DNA from: Diphasiastrum complanatum
Taxonomy: Eukaryota > Streptophyta > Lycopodiopsida > Lycopodiales > Lycopodiaceae
Direction: 5' to 3'
Length of the DNA: 64,000 nt
NCBI GenBank assembly: GCA_029204225.1
Contig: CM055101.1
Coordinates: forward strand, 41,316,927-41,380,926
In this document: piece by piece, positions 1-9,934 of the stretch
Layout: every line of letters begins with the position of its first letter
Numbering within the stretch: the stretch's first letter is position 1
Program-made: the position numbers and the translations under genes
Notes under the pieces: model-generated
What the model was told of the DNA's origin: nothing
The model's database searches: none
What the model saw: the letters and a program-made list of their open reading frames with translations, nothing else

Positions 1-254
1 GTCAAGTTTTACTCAACAAAAATGGTCTTTAGAATGACCTTCAACTATGGTAATCATGATAATAACGATATGTGCTATGACCCGTAAGGACCAACGTCAA
101 TAGAAAGATCGTTCACCTACATACTACATAGATACAAAAATAACAGTAGGCAAAGGTCATCAGGTTGAGTTATGTAGAACGTATATTCCTGCTCCATTCA
201 CACAGACTCAAAGTGCGTCATTTGGATACAGCCAAGAGGAGCTTGTAAATACGT

Positions 255-731
255 TCAGTTGTGAAAGGATATTTCTGTCTCTGGCTTTTTCTTGTAAACA
301 TTTATCCTTGAGTTTGCGCTGACAGGAAACCGTTTACGCGGCTCAGAAGAATCGGCAGTGCAGGTCATAGTGCTCAGCCCGAGTTTTTTCAACAAGGACG
401 ATACGGGTTGGAATATCACAGGACGACGGCTCTTTTTGTGTCTCTCATCAATTTGTATTCCCAGCTCGCAATCTTCTGAAATTGGTGGAAGCAAATGAAT
501 ACGCCTTCTAGCTTTCAGTGGTCTGTAGGAGTTGAGTGGCAGTGCTTTAGATTTGCCCATCAATGGTTGACTCATTTTTGTTCTAGGAGGAAGTTGTTTC
601 AACCCAAGGATGACTGCTAGCTGATTGCTCGCGTTCCCTGTAACAGCTCCTTTCTTGCGCTGAATCAAGATTGATAGTGAGCTGAATTTATGACTACCCA
701 TAGGCGTTTTTACCCTTGGCTTTGGAAGCAC
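255..731 (-). CDS. small basic protein or exon, unidentified
   Basis: Open frame of 158 codons rich in Lys and Arg with no domain I recognise. The first codon of the listed frame is GTG, not ATG, and the frame stays open upstream to about 761, so this is more likely an internal or last exon than a complete gene; an AG at about 732-733 could be a splice acceptor. No signal peptide, membrane segment or zinc motif is visible. It does not resemble gag, pol or the other repeat proteins here, so it is the only candidate for host coding sequence. It could equally be a chance ORF. Confidence 0.3.
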   Translation of the reverse strand: MLPKPRVKTPMGSHKFSSLSILIQRKKGAVTGNASNQLAVILGLKQLPPRTKMSQPLMGKSKALPLNSYRPLKARRRIHLLPPISEDCELGIQIDERHKKSRRPVIFQPVSSLLKKLGLSTMTCTADSSEPRKRFPVSANSRINVYKKKPETEISFHN

Positions 732-1730
732 CTTGAGATGAAGTTCAGTACTGGATTTACTTTAGCTATCTACTTTTTTAGTTCAAACGTTCATCATGCC
801 TGTGCAAGTCTCTCCGGAAGAAGCAACACTACATACTTCTATGCCTAACTACAAATTGTAACTGATAGCAAGCGATCCTTTCACAATTTACGTTATAACA
901 CTGAAAATTTCAAACGTAGGCCAACTCGCATCCTGAAGCAACGGTTGAGGTAATTACACAGTAGACACAAATGAGAAATAACATTGTGCTGTTTGGACCT
1001 CCAGTGAAAATCACAATCTTCTTTTCAATCAGAGTGGACTTTATATATCAGTGTTCCCAAGCAGCAAGCTGCTTCAATTCCAAGCTACTTCAATATCTCC
1101 TAATGCAAAGAGTGGTTGTAAGTAATTCTCCGAATCTTAAAGTCACCCAACTGTCCAAGAGTTTAACTGCTCTCTTTTGGGAGGCCTGCCATGTGGAGCA
1201 TGATGAAGCATACTGCACATCCCGAGCGAAAGGGAATCAGCGCTGATGAAGATCGTCCGACTGTCTAGTACCTACCCTTTGAGTTGCTCAGGGAGTCAAG
1301 AGGCATAGAGATGCGTGTTCATGTACCTTTGCGATTTGCAGTAGAATATCCACTGCATTCATTTCATTAGAAGCGATATTCACCCCTCCTCCGTCAACGT
1401 TTCTTTTTATCCAAGTTAGAGCCTTCTTATGGAAACCAAAAAGCATTACAAAAGCAACATGTAATAAGTAGTCTAAACTTGAGTTCCATAATGAGGTGAA
1501 AAATATTATCTTCTTACATTTTATATTGAGAGGTAGAGCCTTGAAATGTGCATGTCATATGAAGATTAACAATCTAAAAAGCCCTTTAATATGAAGGGTG
1601 CTTGCGGACAATAAATCTCAAGATTATTACTAAAGTTGTTTTCACACACAATCGTAGAGCATGTATATTTGTCAAAAAAACTAAACACTCATTGGAGAGA
1701 AGAAAATAGGACGGCCCGTACTGGCCCATT
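732..1730. other. no recognisable gene
   Basis: I see no homology to the retroelements elsewhere in the window. A short plus-strand ORF at 971-1246 has no recognisable domain and I treat it as chance. Confidence 0.5.
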
Positions 1731-1845
1731 TCACATAGAAAAATGCTTCTTGGTTTCCAAGGGGAGGCTCGAACCTGGGACCAAAGAAACTTTGGATGCC
1801 AAGCTAACCAGTTGAGCCAACCCCGTTGGGTCACATAGAAAAATG
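1731..1845 (-). mobile_element. tRNA-derived retroposon (very short SINE or tRNA retropseudogene) with 15-bp target duplication
   Basis: An 85-bp body (1746-1830) sits between two identical 15-bp direct repeats, TCACATAGAAAAATG, at 1731-1745 and 1831-1845. Read on the minus strand the body has a Pol III A box (TGGCTCAACTGG) and, 44 nt later, a B box (GGTTCGAGCC), which is tRNA-like spacing. The T arm pairs poorly and no clean cloverleaf forms, so it is not a working tRNA gene. Long target duplications are the signature of LINE-mediated retroposition (known for SINEs). There is no poly(A) tail and no tRNA-unrelated body, so it is at the small end of known plant SINEs. Alternative: a retroposed tRNA pseudogene. 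Confidence 0.8.
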
Positions 1846-2261
1846 AGGTCTCCCATGTAATAGATGACTTTGCTTAAAAAATGTTGACATGGGATAAATG
1901 GAGATGCCACGGATCATTACTCCTCGACATCTCCCCATGCCCTAGGGCCTCTATTTTTAGAGCAATCTTAGGGCCCCTATTTTTAGGAGCCTTTCAAATT
2001 TAAATTTCTGAGACGTGAGAACATCATTGTGGCTCATATAAGATAGAGGAGAGAACAAATCTGGTCTCCATGATAGGTTTGTGTGTAAAATGGGAGTCGA
2101 TGGAGAGAGAAGGGGGCTGATGGAGGGAGGTAAGTGTGACTCAATGTACTACTGGCCTTCCTATGTGTGTGAGAAAACCCTCAATCCCAATGAAACTCCT
2201 CTTTGGAAGGAATTTTGTAAACTTGACTCTTGAGGCTAGTAAGCGATATATTTTTTAAAGG
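1846..2261. other. no recognisable gene
   Basis: Includes a purine-rich patch at about 2095-2130. No coding similarity is seen until the T1 copy starts near 2262. Confidence 0.4.
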
Positions 2262-3288
2262 ATAGTTGTTCTCAAGTTAGATGAGTCTGAAATTATAAAA
2301 GGACAAAAAATGGAGAGAGTCAATCTTACGATCATGAATGGAGCACTTTCAAATTCAGAAGACTCAGAAGGCCTCAACTTCAATGTTCAATCAAATAATG
2401 ATATTTGGTGGTTGGCAGCTTTTTAGGTATAGTAGTTCATTCACATATTCAAAAGGGATAATCTAATATGGATTTCATTTAAAAAATCTTCTCTGTGTTA
2501 ATATTATTCTAAATCATTTTTTTGTTTCTCTTATAGGTGATGAAAGAAGACCATGACATTCTCTCATGGATATTTAATAGAACATCATATCCTGCCACCA
2601 TAAAAAATCACATTGATGGAGATCCACTCAATATTCATGGAATTGGCACTTTCAACATAGAATGGCATTTAACAAGAGATTTGAAGACATTAAAATGTAT
2701 GTTCAATGTATCCCATGGTGCTAACTTTAAACACCCTCGTTTGTACGGCATGAAGACATCAAAAGACATGACAAGGAGTACATATATATCAAGAGCCGAA
2801 AAGATCCTAATTGGAAACCCGTACTATCGATTCCTCTTCAAAATATTCATATTTGTACATTGCATGTAGAGGTGCGTATAATAGAAAAAATAATATATCT
2901 TTACATCTTGCTTGTATGGAATTCTGAGCCAGAGGCATATGCAAAGGAAGCTATTTCCATATTAGAGTATGTGTTGTCTAAAGCAAGCTTACATAAAGAC
3001 GACAAACTATCAAGTAAAACATGAAATATTCCATGCAAGCCGAGCATTGGAGGATCCAAATCTCGTAGATTTTTATCAAATTTTTCAGGCAAACAATCCA
3101 AGATTCAATACTCAATTTGGAAAGAGATAATACCTGCAACTCAAGATTTTGAAGAAGAAGGTTCTACTCATCTACACAAAGTAGAAGTTTGGAGAAAATT
3201 AGACAACATGGTGAAATACTTGAAAAAAGATAAATTTTCAAATACTAATGTACAAATGATACAAAAAACAACTAGTGAGCATCCTTAG
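2262..3288 (+). pseudogene. T1: 5'-truncated copy of a transposon-like multi-exon gene
   Basis: Similarity to T2 begins abruptly near 2262. First exon piece ends at 2426, the intron is 2427-2536 (GT..AG), and the next exon starts at 2537; T2 has the same intron at the same place. The protein shows a region reading DESEIIKGQK, then IWWLAAF, then DLKTLKCMFNVSH followed by a CxxC-like segment (Cys replaced by Gly here: LYGMK against LYCMK in T2). The gene is dead: the exon-end Gln codon is TAG at 2424-2426 where T2 has CAG, one base is missing near 2797 so the frame moves, and there is a TGA near 3022. The continuing frame runs 2917-3288. The layout resembles a widespread uncharacterised family in animals and plants with a GDLK...CxxC motif (from memory). 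A DNA-transposon origin is inference. Confidence 0.6.
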
Positions 3289-4120
3289 ATGAAGTACACT
3301 TACCAACTTCCTTGATTCCTTGAGAAACTCATTGATAACATTCATCGTGATAATGTGTAGAGCCTTCTTGGCCCTCTAATCATACCTCACTTGATCTTGT
3401 TGTGTTGTTGGTCTCTCCTCCAAACCTACAACATATTCATCTCAAGAAGTGATTCCATCCTCAATTTCCACAATGAATAGTTACTTGAGGTAAGCCTATC
3501 ATTGGCTTCCAACATGACTCCAATTGAGGTTGCCATGTAGCAATGACTTGATCTTCTTTTTTTAAATGTTTCAATGCACAAAGCACTCCTTTGAACAAAA
3601 ACAAATGCTTTCAAAAGAAATCACAAAGATTTGGAACTATCTCAAAAATTTTCTTCTTGCACTGATACCAAGCAAATCAACACATAGAATCATGGAATCT
3701 TGATCAACCTATGATCTATCCTCAATCTAATGACTTTTTCCAGTTCATAAGATTGAAACACACTAAAATGAAGTCCAAAAACCTCACTATCTAGAGATCC
3801 AATTAAAATTAGAGTTTGGAGAAAATCACAAAAAAATGACTATTCCAAATGCAGATGCTGAAAATTTGATATGCAATCTATTAGCCACCATTTAGGCTGA
3901 TCCAATGATCCAAAAATCGGCCAAATCCAGTATGTGAAATCAAAAATCGAAATTGATCAAGTTTGTGAACCTATATAGGGTTTTGATCTACAAAAGATCC
4001 AATCTACAAAAGCACAAAAAATTGATTTTGGTATAGAATCCCCTCTAGATTGCTCTAGCCTTGATATCTTCACCAAATCATTGATAGATAAGATTTCCTC
4101 CTTCATAACCTGAAACACAA
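3289..4120 (-). pseudogene. C1: copia gag, 5' part with leader
   Basis: On the minus strand, the frame 3614-3426 contains SSNYSLWKLRMESLL, the typical start of a Ty1/copia capsid protein, and coding similarity continues to about 3295 (KKALHIITMNV), where the T1 copy begins. Downstream gag and all of pol are missing. The stretch 3660-4120 is the untranslated leader between primer-binding site and gag. Same family as the 23-24.5 kb copy, judged by LTR similarity. Confidence 0.7.
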
Positions 4121-4132
4121 GTTCTGATACCA
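4121..4132 (-). promoter_or_regulatory. copia primer-binding site (tRNA-iMet type)
   Basis: Minus-strand TGGTATCAGAAC directly abuts the LTR end (CACA at 4136-4133). It matches the usual plant copia site TGGTATCAGAGC except one base. It fixes the orientation and the LTR boundary of C1. Confidence 0.9.
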
Positions 4133-4353
4133 TGTGAAGGATTCCAGATCATTTATGATCCAATCCATGTCCCTAATCTTTGGTTACAAAAGAAGCTACT
4201 CTACCAATCTCACCAATGTAGAAAAATCAGCATCTACACACAAAATGAGATGCAAACTCTAACAGAACTTGATCAAACGCTTCCAACATGTTCCGACCAC
4301 CACAACGCCAAATATGGTTACATCAATGATCAAAGGGCCAAATCTAGGGAATC
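4133..4353 (-). repeat. C1 5' LTR, truncated by a gypsy LTR
   Basis: The 3' part of an LTR in minus orientation, similar to the 3' part of the LTR at 23877-24523 (best matched over 4133-4300). It ends at 4353 exactly where the gypsy LTR starts with TG, so the gypsy element inserted into this LTR. The rest of the LTR is not seen. Confidence 0.75.
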
Positions 4354-5380
4354 TGTGGTGGCCTAGTCGTTATAGATTTTCACACAATCAATGAATTAAG
4401 TAGTATAAAAGGTTTGATCGTTCCCCAAGAGAGAGAATAGTCTCGTCTTTTGTATGATAAGTGTATGTAAGAAGAAAAATGGAATGTGATGTGTAATATT
4501 CACAATGAATACTACAGTGACATATCTGGTTATCCAAAGATATTTGAGTAAATCAGCATCTAGGAACACCAATGGTGAAACGATTTGGTCCAGGTCTGTG
4601 ATTATAAAAATTACTTTATCTTTCAGGCTCTTCGGATAACAGTAAGTAATCAGATCAGATACCAACTAGCAAATAGATTCATCAAACAAAATTGTATTGG
4701 CTAATGATTTCTCTTAATCATATACAATGAATCAGTTATTATCACAGGAAGCAAACAGTTTAGATCATCAAACAAATTCATTATCTGAACACATAACTCA
4801 TTCAGAATTGAAAGAAGTTTTGCTTATGGTTATGCTTAACAGCTTCGGCTAATTCCCTGCACACATTAGTCAGAATTGTCGCTCGTTGATGACACCTAAA
4901 AATCCACGTTAGAGTGACTGAAATTCAGTAAAACATGAGAAATATGTAGATAGAGCAGTATCATAAACAATTACAGATCATACAAAGTGTATTTGCTCAA
5001 TTGATGAGAAGTAATGTGGTAAGAGATGACAGAGGGAAAGAACACTCAAGCTTTATAAAAACTAGCTCTCTTATCTCTATATTGATACCCAGATCTATGC
5101 AAATGTGTAAGTACAATGACACGAAGTGTCGACCTTATAGGAACGATCACCGACCTCAATGTCGTATACCAACCGTTAAGATGTCGGTTGAGATCCGCTA
5201 CTGTGTCTATATAGAACGTCGCACAAAACGTCGCGAGTTCTAACCTAAATATGAATCTACAAAGTGCAAATAGGCCTTTACACGAACTTAGGCACTATAG
5301 CACATTTACATGTATAAAAATTGAAAATTTTTACAATATAGATAATAATTTTGGATAATGTGAGATTATGAGACTCCACA
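4354..5380 (-). repeat. G1 gypsy 3' LTR
   Basis: A 1027-bp LTR bounded by TGTGG and CCACA on both strands. Its first 400 bp or so matches the partial 5' LTR at 21748-22150 with about 10-13 percent mismatch by eye, mostly transitions, so the insertion is old or the two LTRs come from different copies. The 5 bp outside the element are GAATC (4349-4353); the partner duplication is lost. Confidence 0.85.
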
Positions 5381-5393
5381 TATCCTCTTCCTC
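5381..5393 (-). promoter_or_regulatory. G1 polypurine tract
   Basis: Minus-strand GAGGAAGAGGATA lies immediately upstream of the LTR start. Such a purine run primes plus-strand DNA synthesis in LTR elements. It shows that 4354-5380 is a 3' LTR with the element body to its right. Confidence 0.8.
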
Positions 5394-5422
5394 AACTGTG
5401 CAGCAGCTTGCAAACAAATTAC

Positions 5423-5875
5423 TTACATTCTTCTCTGTAGCTTCCTGCTTGTTGGCTTTCTATGGAAAATAGCCTTTGCTCGGGCTTCATTTTCTTCATT
5501 GACTTGCTCTAAGGTCATCCCTTTTGTAGCAAGGTAGTAATTGTTCTCCTGGTTGTAATTTTCTTGGAATAATAGATTCGGATAACCTCCCATTCCTTGA
5601 TTTCCCAATGATGCAAGGGGGTTGTCGATCAATGTGTTATTTTCAAGATGAGTGTACCAACTATCCTCAGACAAGATTTCAGACATCTCAGCAGAAGGGA
5701 CAATTAGTGAGAGGGATGCATATGTATATTTTGGAAAAAAAATCATGTACAATTGTTGAATGGACAAAAGGGCATATGAAATAAGAGAACCAATATTTAC
5801 ATAATTATAAGTATGATATGTCCTGGTTATTGGATTAGTGGAGCAAAATATATTATTTGTTTTAACTTCCTCCAA
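5423..5875 (-). pseudogene. 3' end of a G1 accessory ORF
   Basis: A 150-codon frame just upstream of the polypurine tract; its C-terminal 90 residues look protein-like (acidic then basic, ending in a Lys/Arg-rich tail). It lies where an ORF after integrase would end in an Athila/Tat-type element. Its upstream part is cut near 5880-5905 by the L2 LTR. I infer it is the tail of the ORF whose start is at 16259; function unknown. Confidence 0.45.
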
Positions 5876-5904
5876 ATAATGAGAATAGTTAGCTTCCCAA
5901 TCTG

Positions 5905-6196
5905 TGTACTTATGGGACTAATTTTGTTTCTAGCCTTTCTAGAACTTCTAACTTAGGATTTAGAACTTCAAATTTCTTAACTTAGGAAAACTTAAGATAA
6001 AATATTTCTAATTTTTAAGTTTCCTAAGTCTAAGTTCTAAATCTAAGTTTAAGTTTTTTTTATTATTATTTAAGCTTCTACTCATGGACTTACAAAACAC
6101 ATGCCATGGCTGAAGTTTATTGACAGATACTCATACGTGGTCTTAAAAAACACATGCCACGGATTTTTTTTTTCTGTGTTAGCACAGTTGCTAACA
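5905..6196 (-). repeat. L2 LTR fragment (minus), inverted relative to L1 LTR
   Basis: Reverse complement matches the first 290 bp or so of the LTR at 13975-14525, including the start TGTTAGCAACTGTGC against TGTTGGCAACTGTGC. The promoter-distal half is missing and the fragment ends against G1 sequence. It follows the L2 gag remnant in the minus direction, so it is the 3' LTR of that element. Confidence 0.75.
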
Positions 6197-6197
6197 A

Positions 6198-6285
6198 AAC
6201 ATGTTGGCTTCAGGGGTTGACTACTCATTGTTGATCTCTGCAACATGTTGGCTTCAGAGGTTGACTACTCATTGTTGATCTCTGC
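6198..6285. repeat. two tandem 44-bp copies beside the L2 LTR
   Basis: 6198-6241 and 6242-6285 are identical except one base. The array begins 2 bp from the LTR terminus, where the polypurine tract would be expected. Confidence 0.9.
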
Positions 6286-7660
6286 AATGGGTTCTAATCA
6301 ACTGCCTTGGCCTTGGCTCTGTCATTGTTCTCCGTAGGAGTCTTCGTGAAAGCACATTTGACTTGTGAATCATAAGGCTTACAAGTTGTGAGTTCAGTTG
6401 GTATTACAATGTCCGAGGATCGTTGTATCGCCTATTGAATAATTTTTGGTAGTTTCTTCATAAGATCAGTTGTTGCTTGTTGCTTGATTGTTTCCACCAG
6501 TTACATCATGTCTGAAGGTATTTCAATTCTTTTGGCGCATTTGGCAACTTTTGCAATTTCCCTTGATTCAGCAACCATTTCAAAGCCTGGTGGAAGTATA
6601 CTTTTGCGTTTGTAACGCTAGGTGACTGGATTTGCCTTTTGGCTACTCACATGCATTGCAAAGATGGATTCTACCATAGTCGATTGTAACTACAATGAAC
6701 AATCCAGACAAGGATGTCCAATGCCACAATCTGAACATAATGATGTGAAGGTTGTTGGGTTCCCTTGGTCTGCACATCCTGATTTGCAATGTCTTCCGCC
6801 ACATCCATAGCATCATATCATTGGCAAAATGCCATCGCCTTGCAGCTAGATTGCATAAACTAGTATAGGCTCTTCACTAGGTCCTTCCACATAATATAGT
6901 GGAGGACTGTCTTGGGTTTCAACTCCCATAGATCTTGGTAATGCACATGGAGAATGCACAATTTGCGCCAATCTTTCACCTATTATCTTCAAAATGGGCC
7001 CATCTCTTGAAGATGAACTACTTGGGTGCGTCATCTGCTCAGCTTGCTTGCTTATTGTCAAGGGAGGATCTTGGAACTTTTGATGCCTTCCTGCTACTAC
7101 TGGTTTTGCAACACAAAACTTTTTAGTTGGGCATTTGGCAATGTGATGGTTCTCGAAGTAATATGAACATTGCCCTCTTTGAAGTAGCATTAGATTACAA
7201 ACAGCGGCACATGTCTTTGGGTCATGTTCCAGATCTTGATCTTGATCTGTTGATTCATGTTGGTCATCATCCCTTCTTGGTGAAGCTTATTCTTCTCTTG
7301 TCTCTCCATTATTTTGCATTAGCGTTGTCAAAATTTTTGAACCTCTTATTGATGGTAATCCAAATATTTCATCCAACTCAGATTCTGAGTTAGTATCTCG
7401 AAAGGCCAACAATGTGGATTCAATCTTCATGGCATCAACAAGAACTTGCTTCAATGTAGTGTAAGAGGTGAGGTTCTTCATTTGATAGTGAATGTTGCTC
7501 CTCAGACCTTGGATAAAGTTCTTGATGATCAGTGATGTTGGGATTGGTTGATGTCAGTCCTTTGCTATGTGATAGATCTGATGAAGGTATGTACAAACTG
7601 TCTCCTGACGTTGCATGCTAATGCTGATAGCTGAGTAGTTGTCATGTCATTTGTGGATGG
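6286..7660 (-). pseudogene. L2: gag-only retroelement remnant with clustered zinc knuckles
   Basis: Minus-strand frames 7481-7287 (TTLKQVLVDAMKIEST, a typical gypsy-type gag helix region) and 7190-6846 are pieces of one gag. They are followed by three knuckle-like motifs: a degenerate one at the start of the second frame (CSYY...H...C), CYGCGGRHCKSGC at 6812-6774, and CSDCGIGHPCLDC at 6737-6699. The last two have the unusual spacing CX2CX3HX4C. From the last knuckle to the LTR is only about 500 bp with several stops, and no protease, reverse transcriptase or integrase motif is present. I infer a non-autonomous gag-only element; a deletion derivative is the alternative. Confidence 0.65.
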
Positions 7661-7795
7661 ATGGATAGATGAATTTTTATGTAAGATTTCCCTTCAAGAG
7701 ATGATTGATGATGCACAATGTTCCAAATAGTCGTTTCGTTTGGCCCTTTTTTTTTTTTTTTAGGAAGGTGGAAGTTGGGGAAAGCAATTTTTTTT

Positions 7796-8290
7796 TTTAA
7801 GATTCAAAAAACTAGATAATCACAAAAAGTCTAGCAGATTGGAGAATCACAAAAAGTCTAGCAATTTCGGAAATTACAAAAAGTTTGGCAGATTGGAAAA
7901 TCACAAAAAACTAGGGATTTTGGAAATTCAAAAAATTGGGAGTCAAAAAATTGGGGGTTTTGGGGATTCAAAAAAACTGGGAGTTTTGGGGATTCAAGAA
8001 AACTAGGAGTCAAAAAATTGAGGGTTTTGGAAATTCAAGAAATTGGGAGTCAAAAAACTGGGGGTTTTGGAAATTCAAGAAAACTAGGAGTCAAAAAACT
8101 GGGGGTTTTGGAGAGTCAAGAAATTGGGAATTTTGGGGGTTCAGAGAATTTGGGAATTCACGGATTTGGGATTCAAGAAAGGTGGGGAATTTGGGGACTC
8201 GAAAAGTGTGGGAATCAAATATGAGAAAGTAAAAAACTATGGAAATTCAAAACTTTGGAATTCAAAATTTAGGAATATGGATTTGGGAAG
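7796..8290 (+). repeat. degenerate G-rich minisatellite
   Basis: About 500 bp built from a roughly 20-40 bp drifting unit of the pattern GGGGGTTTTGGxxATTCAA. The plus strand carries many runs of 3-5 G (for example four tracts within 7953-7991). Long ORFs here are artefacts of the repeat. It lies in the untranslated leader position upstream of L2 gag. Confidence 0.8.
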
Positions 8291-8300
8291 GCAAATAGTG

Positions 8301-8852
8301 GGGTTTTTTTTTTTAGAGCAATAAAAAAGTACATTGAACATTTCTAAAAAGTCTAAAAATAAGCTAGTATGAGTACCGAAAAACTTAATAAAATAAAACC
8401 AAGAAAAAGATTCATAGGTGCCTAAATCTCCATGAAAGAAAAAGGGCAAAATAAATAATAATAATAAATTATCCCAAAACCTAGTCTCTATGAAGAGGCC
8501 AGCGGGCAGATGATCGAGAAGGCGGAAAGGACTGCGAGCAAAGAGAGGTGAGGGAGAGGTGGAGGGCATTTCAAGTGAGGGCAGATGGACAAGAGAGGAG
8601 ATGGACGGATGGGGCGGATAGCTGTCAGATAGAATCAATTTTGAATGACAATTTTTCTAGTGGTTTATCTGTATTACTTCCTTCACCCCCTATACTTGCC
8701 TTTGTAAATACTCCTCAATATGTATAGTATGACCAATTGTTAAACACATATCTTAAAGATTTAGGTCCTCTATACAGTTTTAAGATGCCAAAGACCAATG
8801 TCGGCCTTCCCCTTTCTAAATTTGATACAGGCGAATTAGAAAGTAGGGATAA
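8301..8852. other. no recognisable gene
   Basis: AT-rich sequence between the minisatellite and the protease pseudogene. The minus-strand ORF 8638-8237 has no recognisable motif. Confidence 0.4.
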
Positions 8853-9934
8853 ATGCTAGGGGACAATGTAGGAGAAGGGGCAATTCAGTACTGGATGGAG
8901 TTTTTTCAGACCTCACTATTTATAGATGTAGCATTGTTTCCCCTGCAATTCGTGGCTGCTTTTGATTTTCTTGATCTCAAATGTCTGCACGATGATATAT
9001 TCCAATACGTCAGATTGGGGACTCCAATTCTCGTGCTCCCATACATAACAAAGTAAGTAAATTTCTATCAGATTTTATTAGTTGAATTTTTTATATGAAT
9101 TTTGATTTCACATTGATTATCATAAATTTATTGTTTTCTGATTGTAGTGATCATTGGGGCTTATATGTGTTGTCCTTATATGTCAATAATGAGGGTGTGT
9201 GTAATCCAGTTTGTTTAAAAATGAACTCGATTAACACACACACACAAAATTGCCAGGAGCCATATCCAGAAAATACTGAAACTCTTTCCAGTAACACGTG
9301 CAATAGCATATACGAAGCTGAAAATGGTTGATGTAGAGGTAAAAATTTATCAATATCGGTTCGACGTGCCCTTGTAGTTTTTTTTTTGTTTCTTTTCATA
9401 TCGTGCACTTTGATCCGATATTCAAACAATAATTTTTGGATATCGATTCGACGCGCTCTTGTTTTCATTGTATATTTTATTATAATCTCCTGCACGTTGA
9501 TCCGATATTACATAATGTAAAAATTTTGTTACTAACTTTCGTTTATATTGGATATTGCAGTCCTCTTAGCAGATTGATTCTGTCAACTGTGGCTGGTATA
9601 CGGTATGCAATGTCAAATACTTTTTCAATTGGCTTGCACTACAAGATGAACTTTCTAATCTGGAAGAGGTAAACTTCGATTAATAACATTTAATTGTGTT
9701 TTCGTTTTTTCATAATCACATTCCTGATAACTAATTTTTGATTAATAATCTCTAACTATGTTTTTTTTTTTTCAGTTTAAATTCCCGAAGGTCTCTCCAA
9801 TGGAGATAATGCACTTTAGACAGGAGACCACAAAGCTTGTGATCAAAAATTCATATCCAGTTGTAGTGACAGAGTTTTCTCCACCCAAGCTACTTTCAAT
9901 TGGAGATATGAATGTAGAGATCATAGAAAGTTGA
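8853..9934 (+). pseudogene. Ulp1/SENP-like cysteine protease (C48 family), four exons, frameshifted
   Basis: Exons 8853-9052, 9148-9338, 9570-9668 and 9776-9934 are separated by short introns with GT..AG borders. Exon 1 carries LGDNV...IQYWM, the substrate-groove start of Ulp1 domains. Exon 2 carries the catalytic His in DHWGLYVL (codon 9152-9154). The residue expected to be catalytic Asp is Asn (9224-9226). Exon 3 gives QIDSVNCGW: Gln and the nucleophile Cys (9588-9590) are six residues apart, as in yeast Ulp1. Exon 4 adds about 50 residues to a TGA. The reading frame breaks at an AC run (about 9233-9247); loss of one 2-bp unit would explain it. The family cleaves SUMO-like modifiers, and related domains ride in plant DNA transposons. 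No transposase is visible next to it. Confidence 0.75.

Noticed and set aside
1746-1830. Functional tRNA gene
   Set aside because: A and B boxes are present, but the T arm and acceptor do not pair and target duplications flank the unit.
7936-8324. Overlapping plus-strand ORFs rich in Trp, Gly and Phe
   Set aside because: Produced by the G-rich minisatellite in three frames; no domain.
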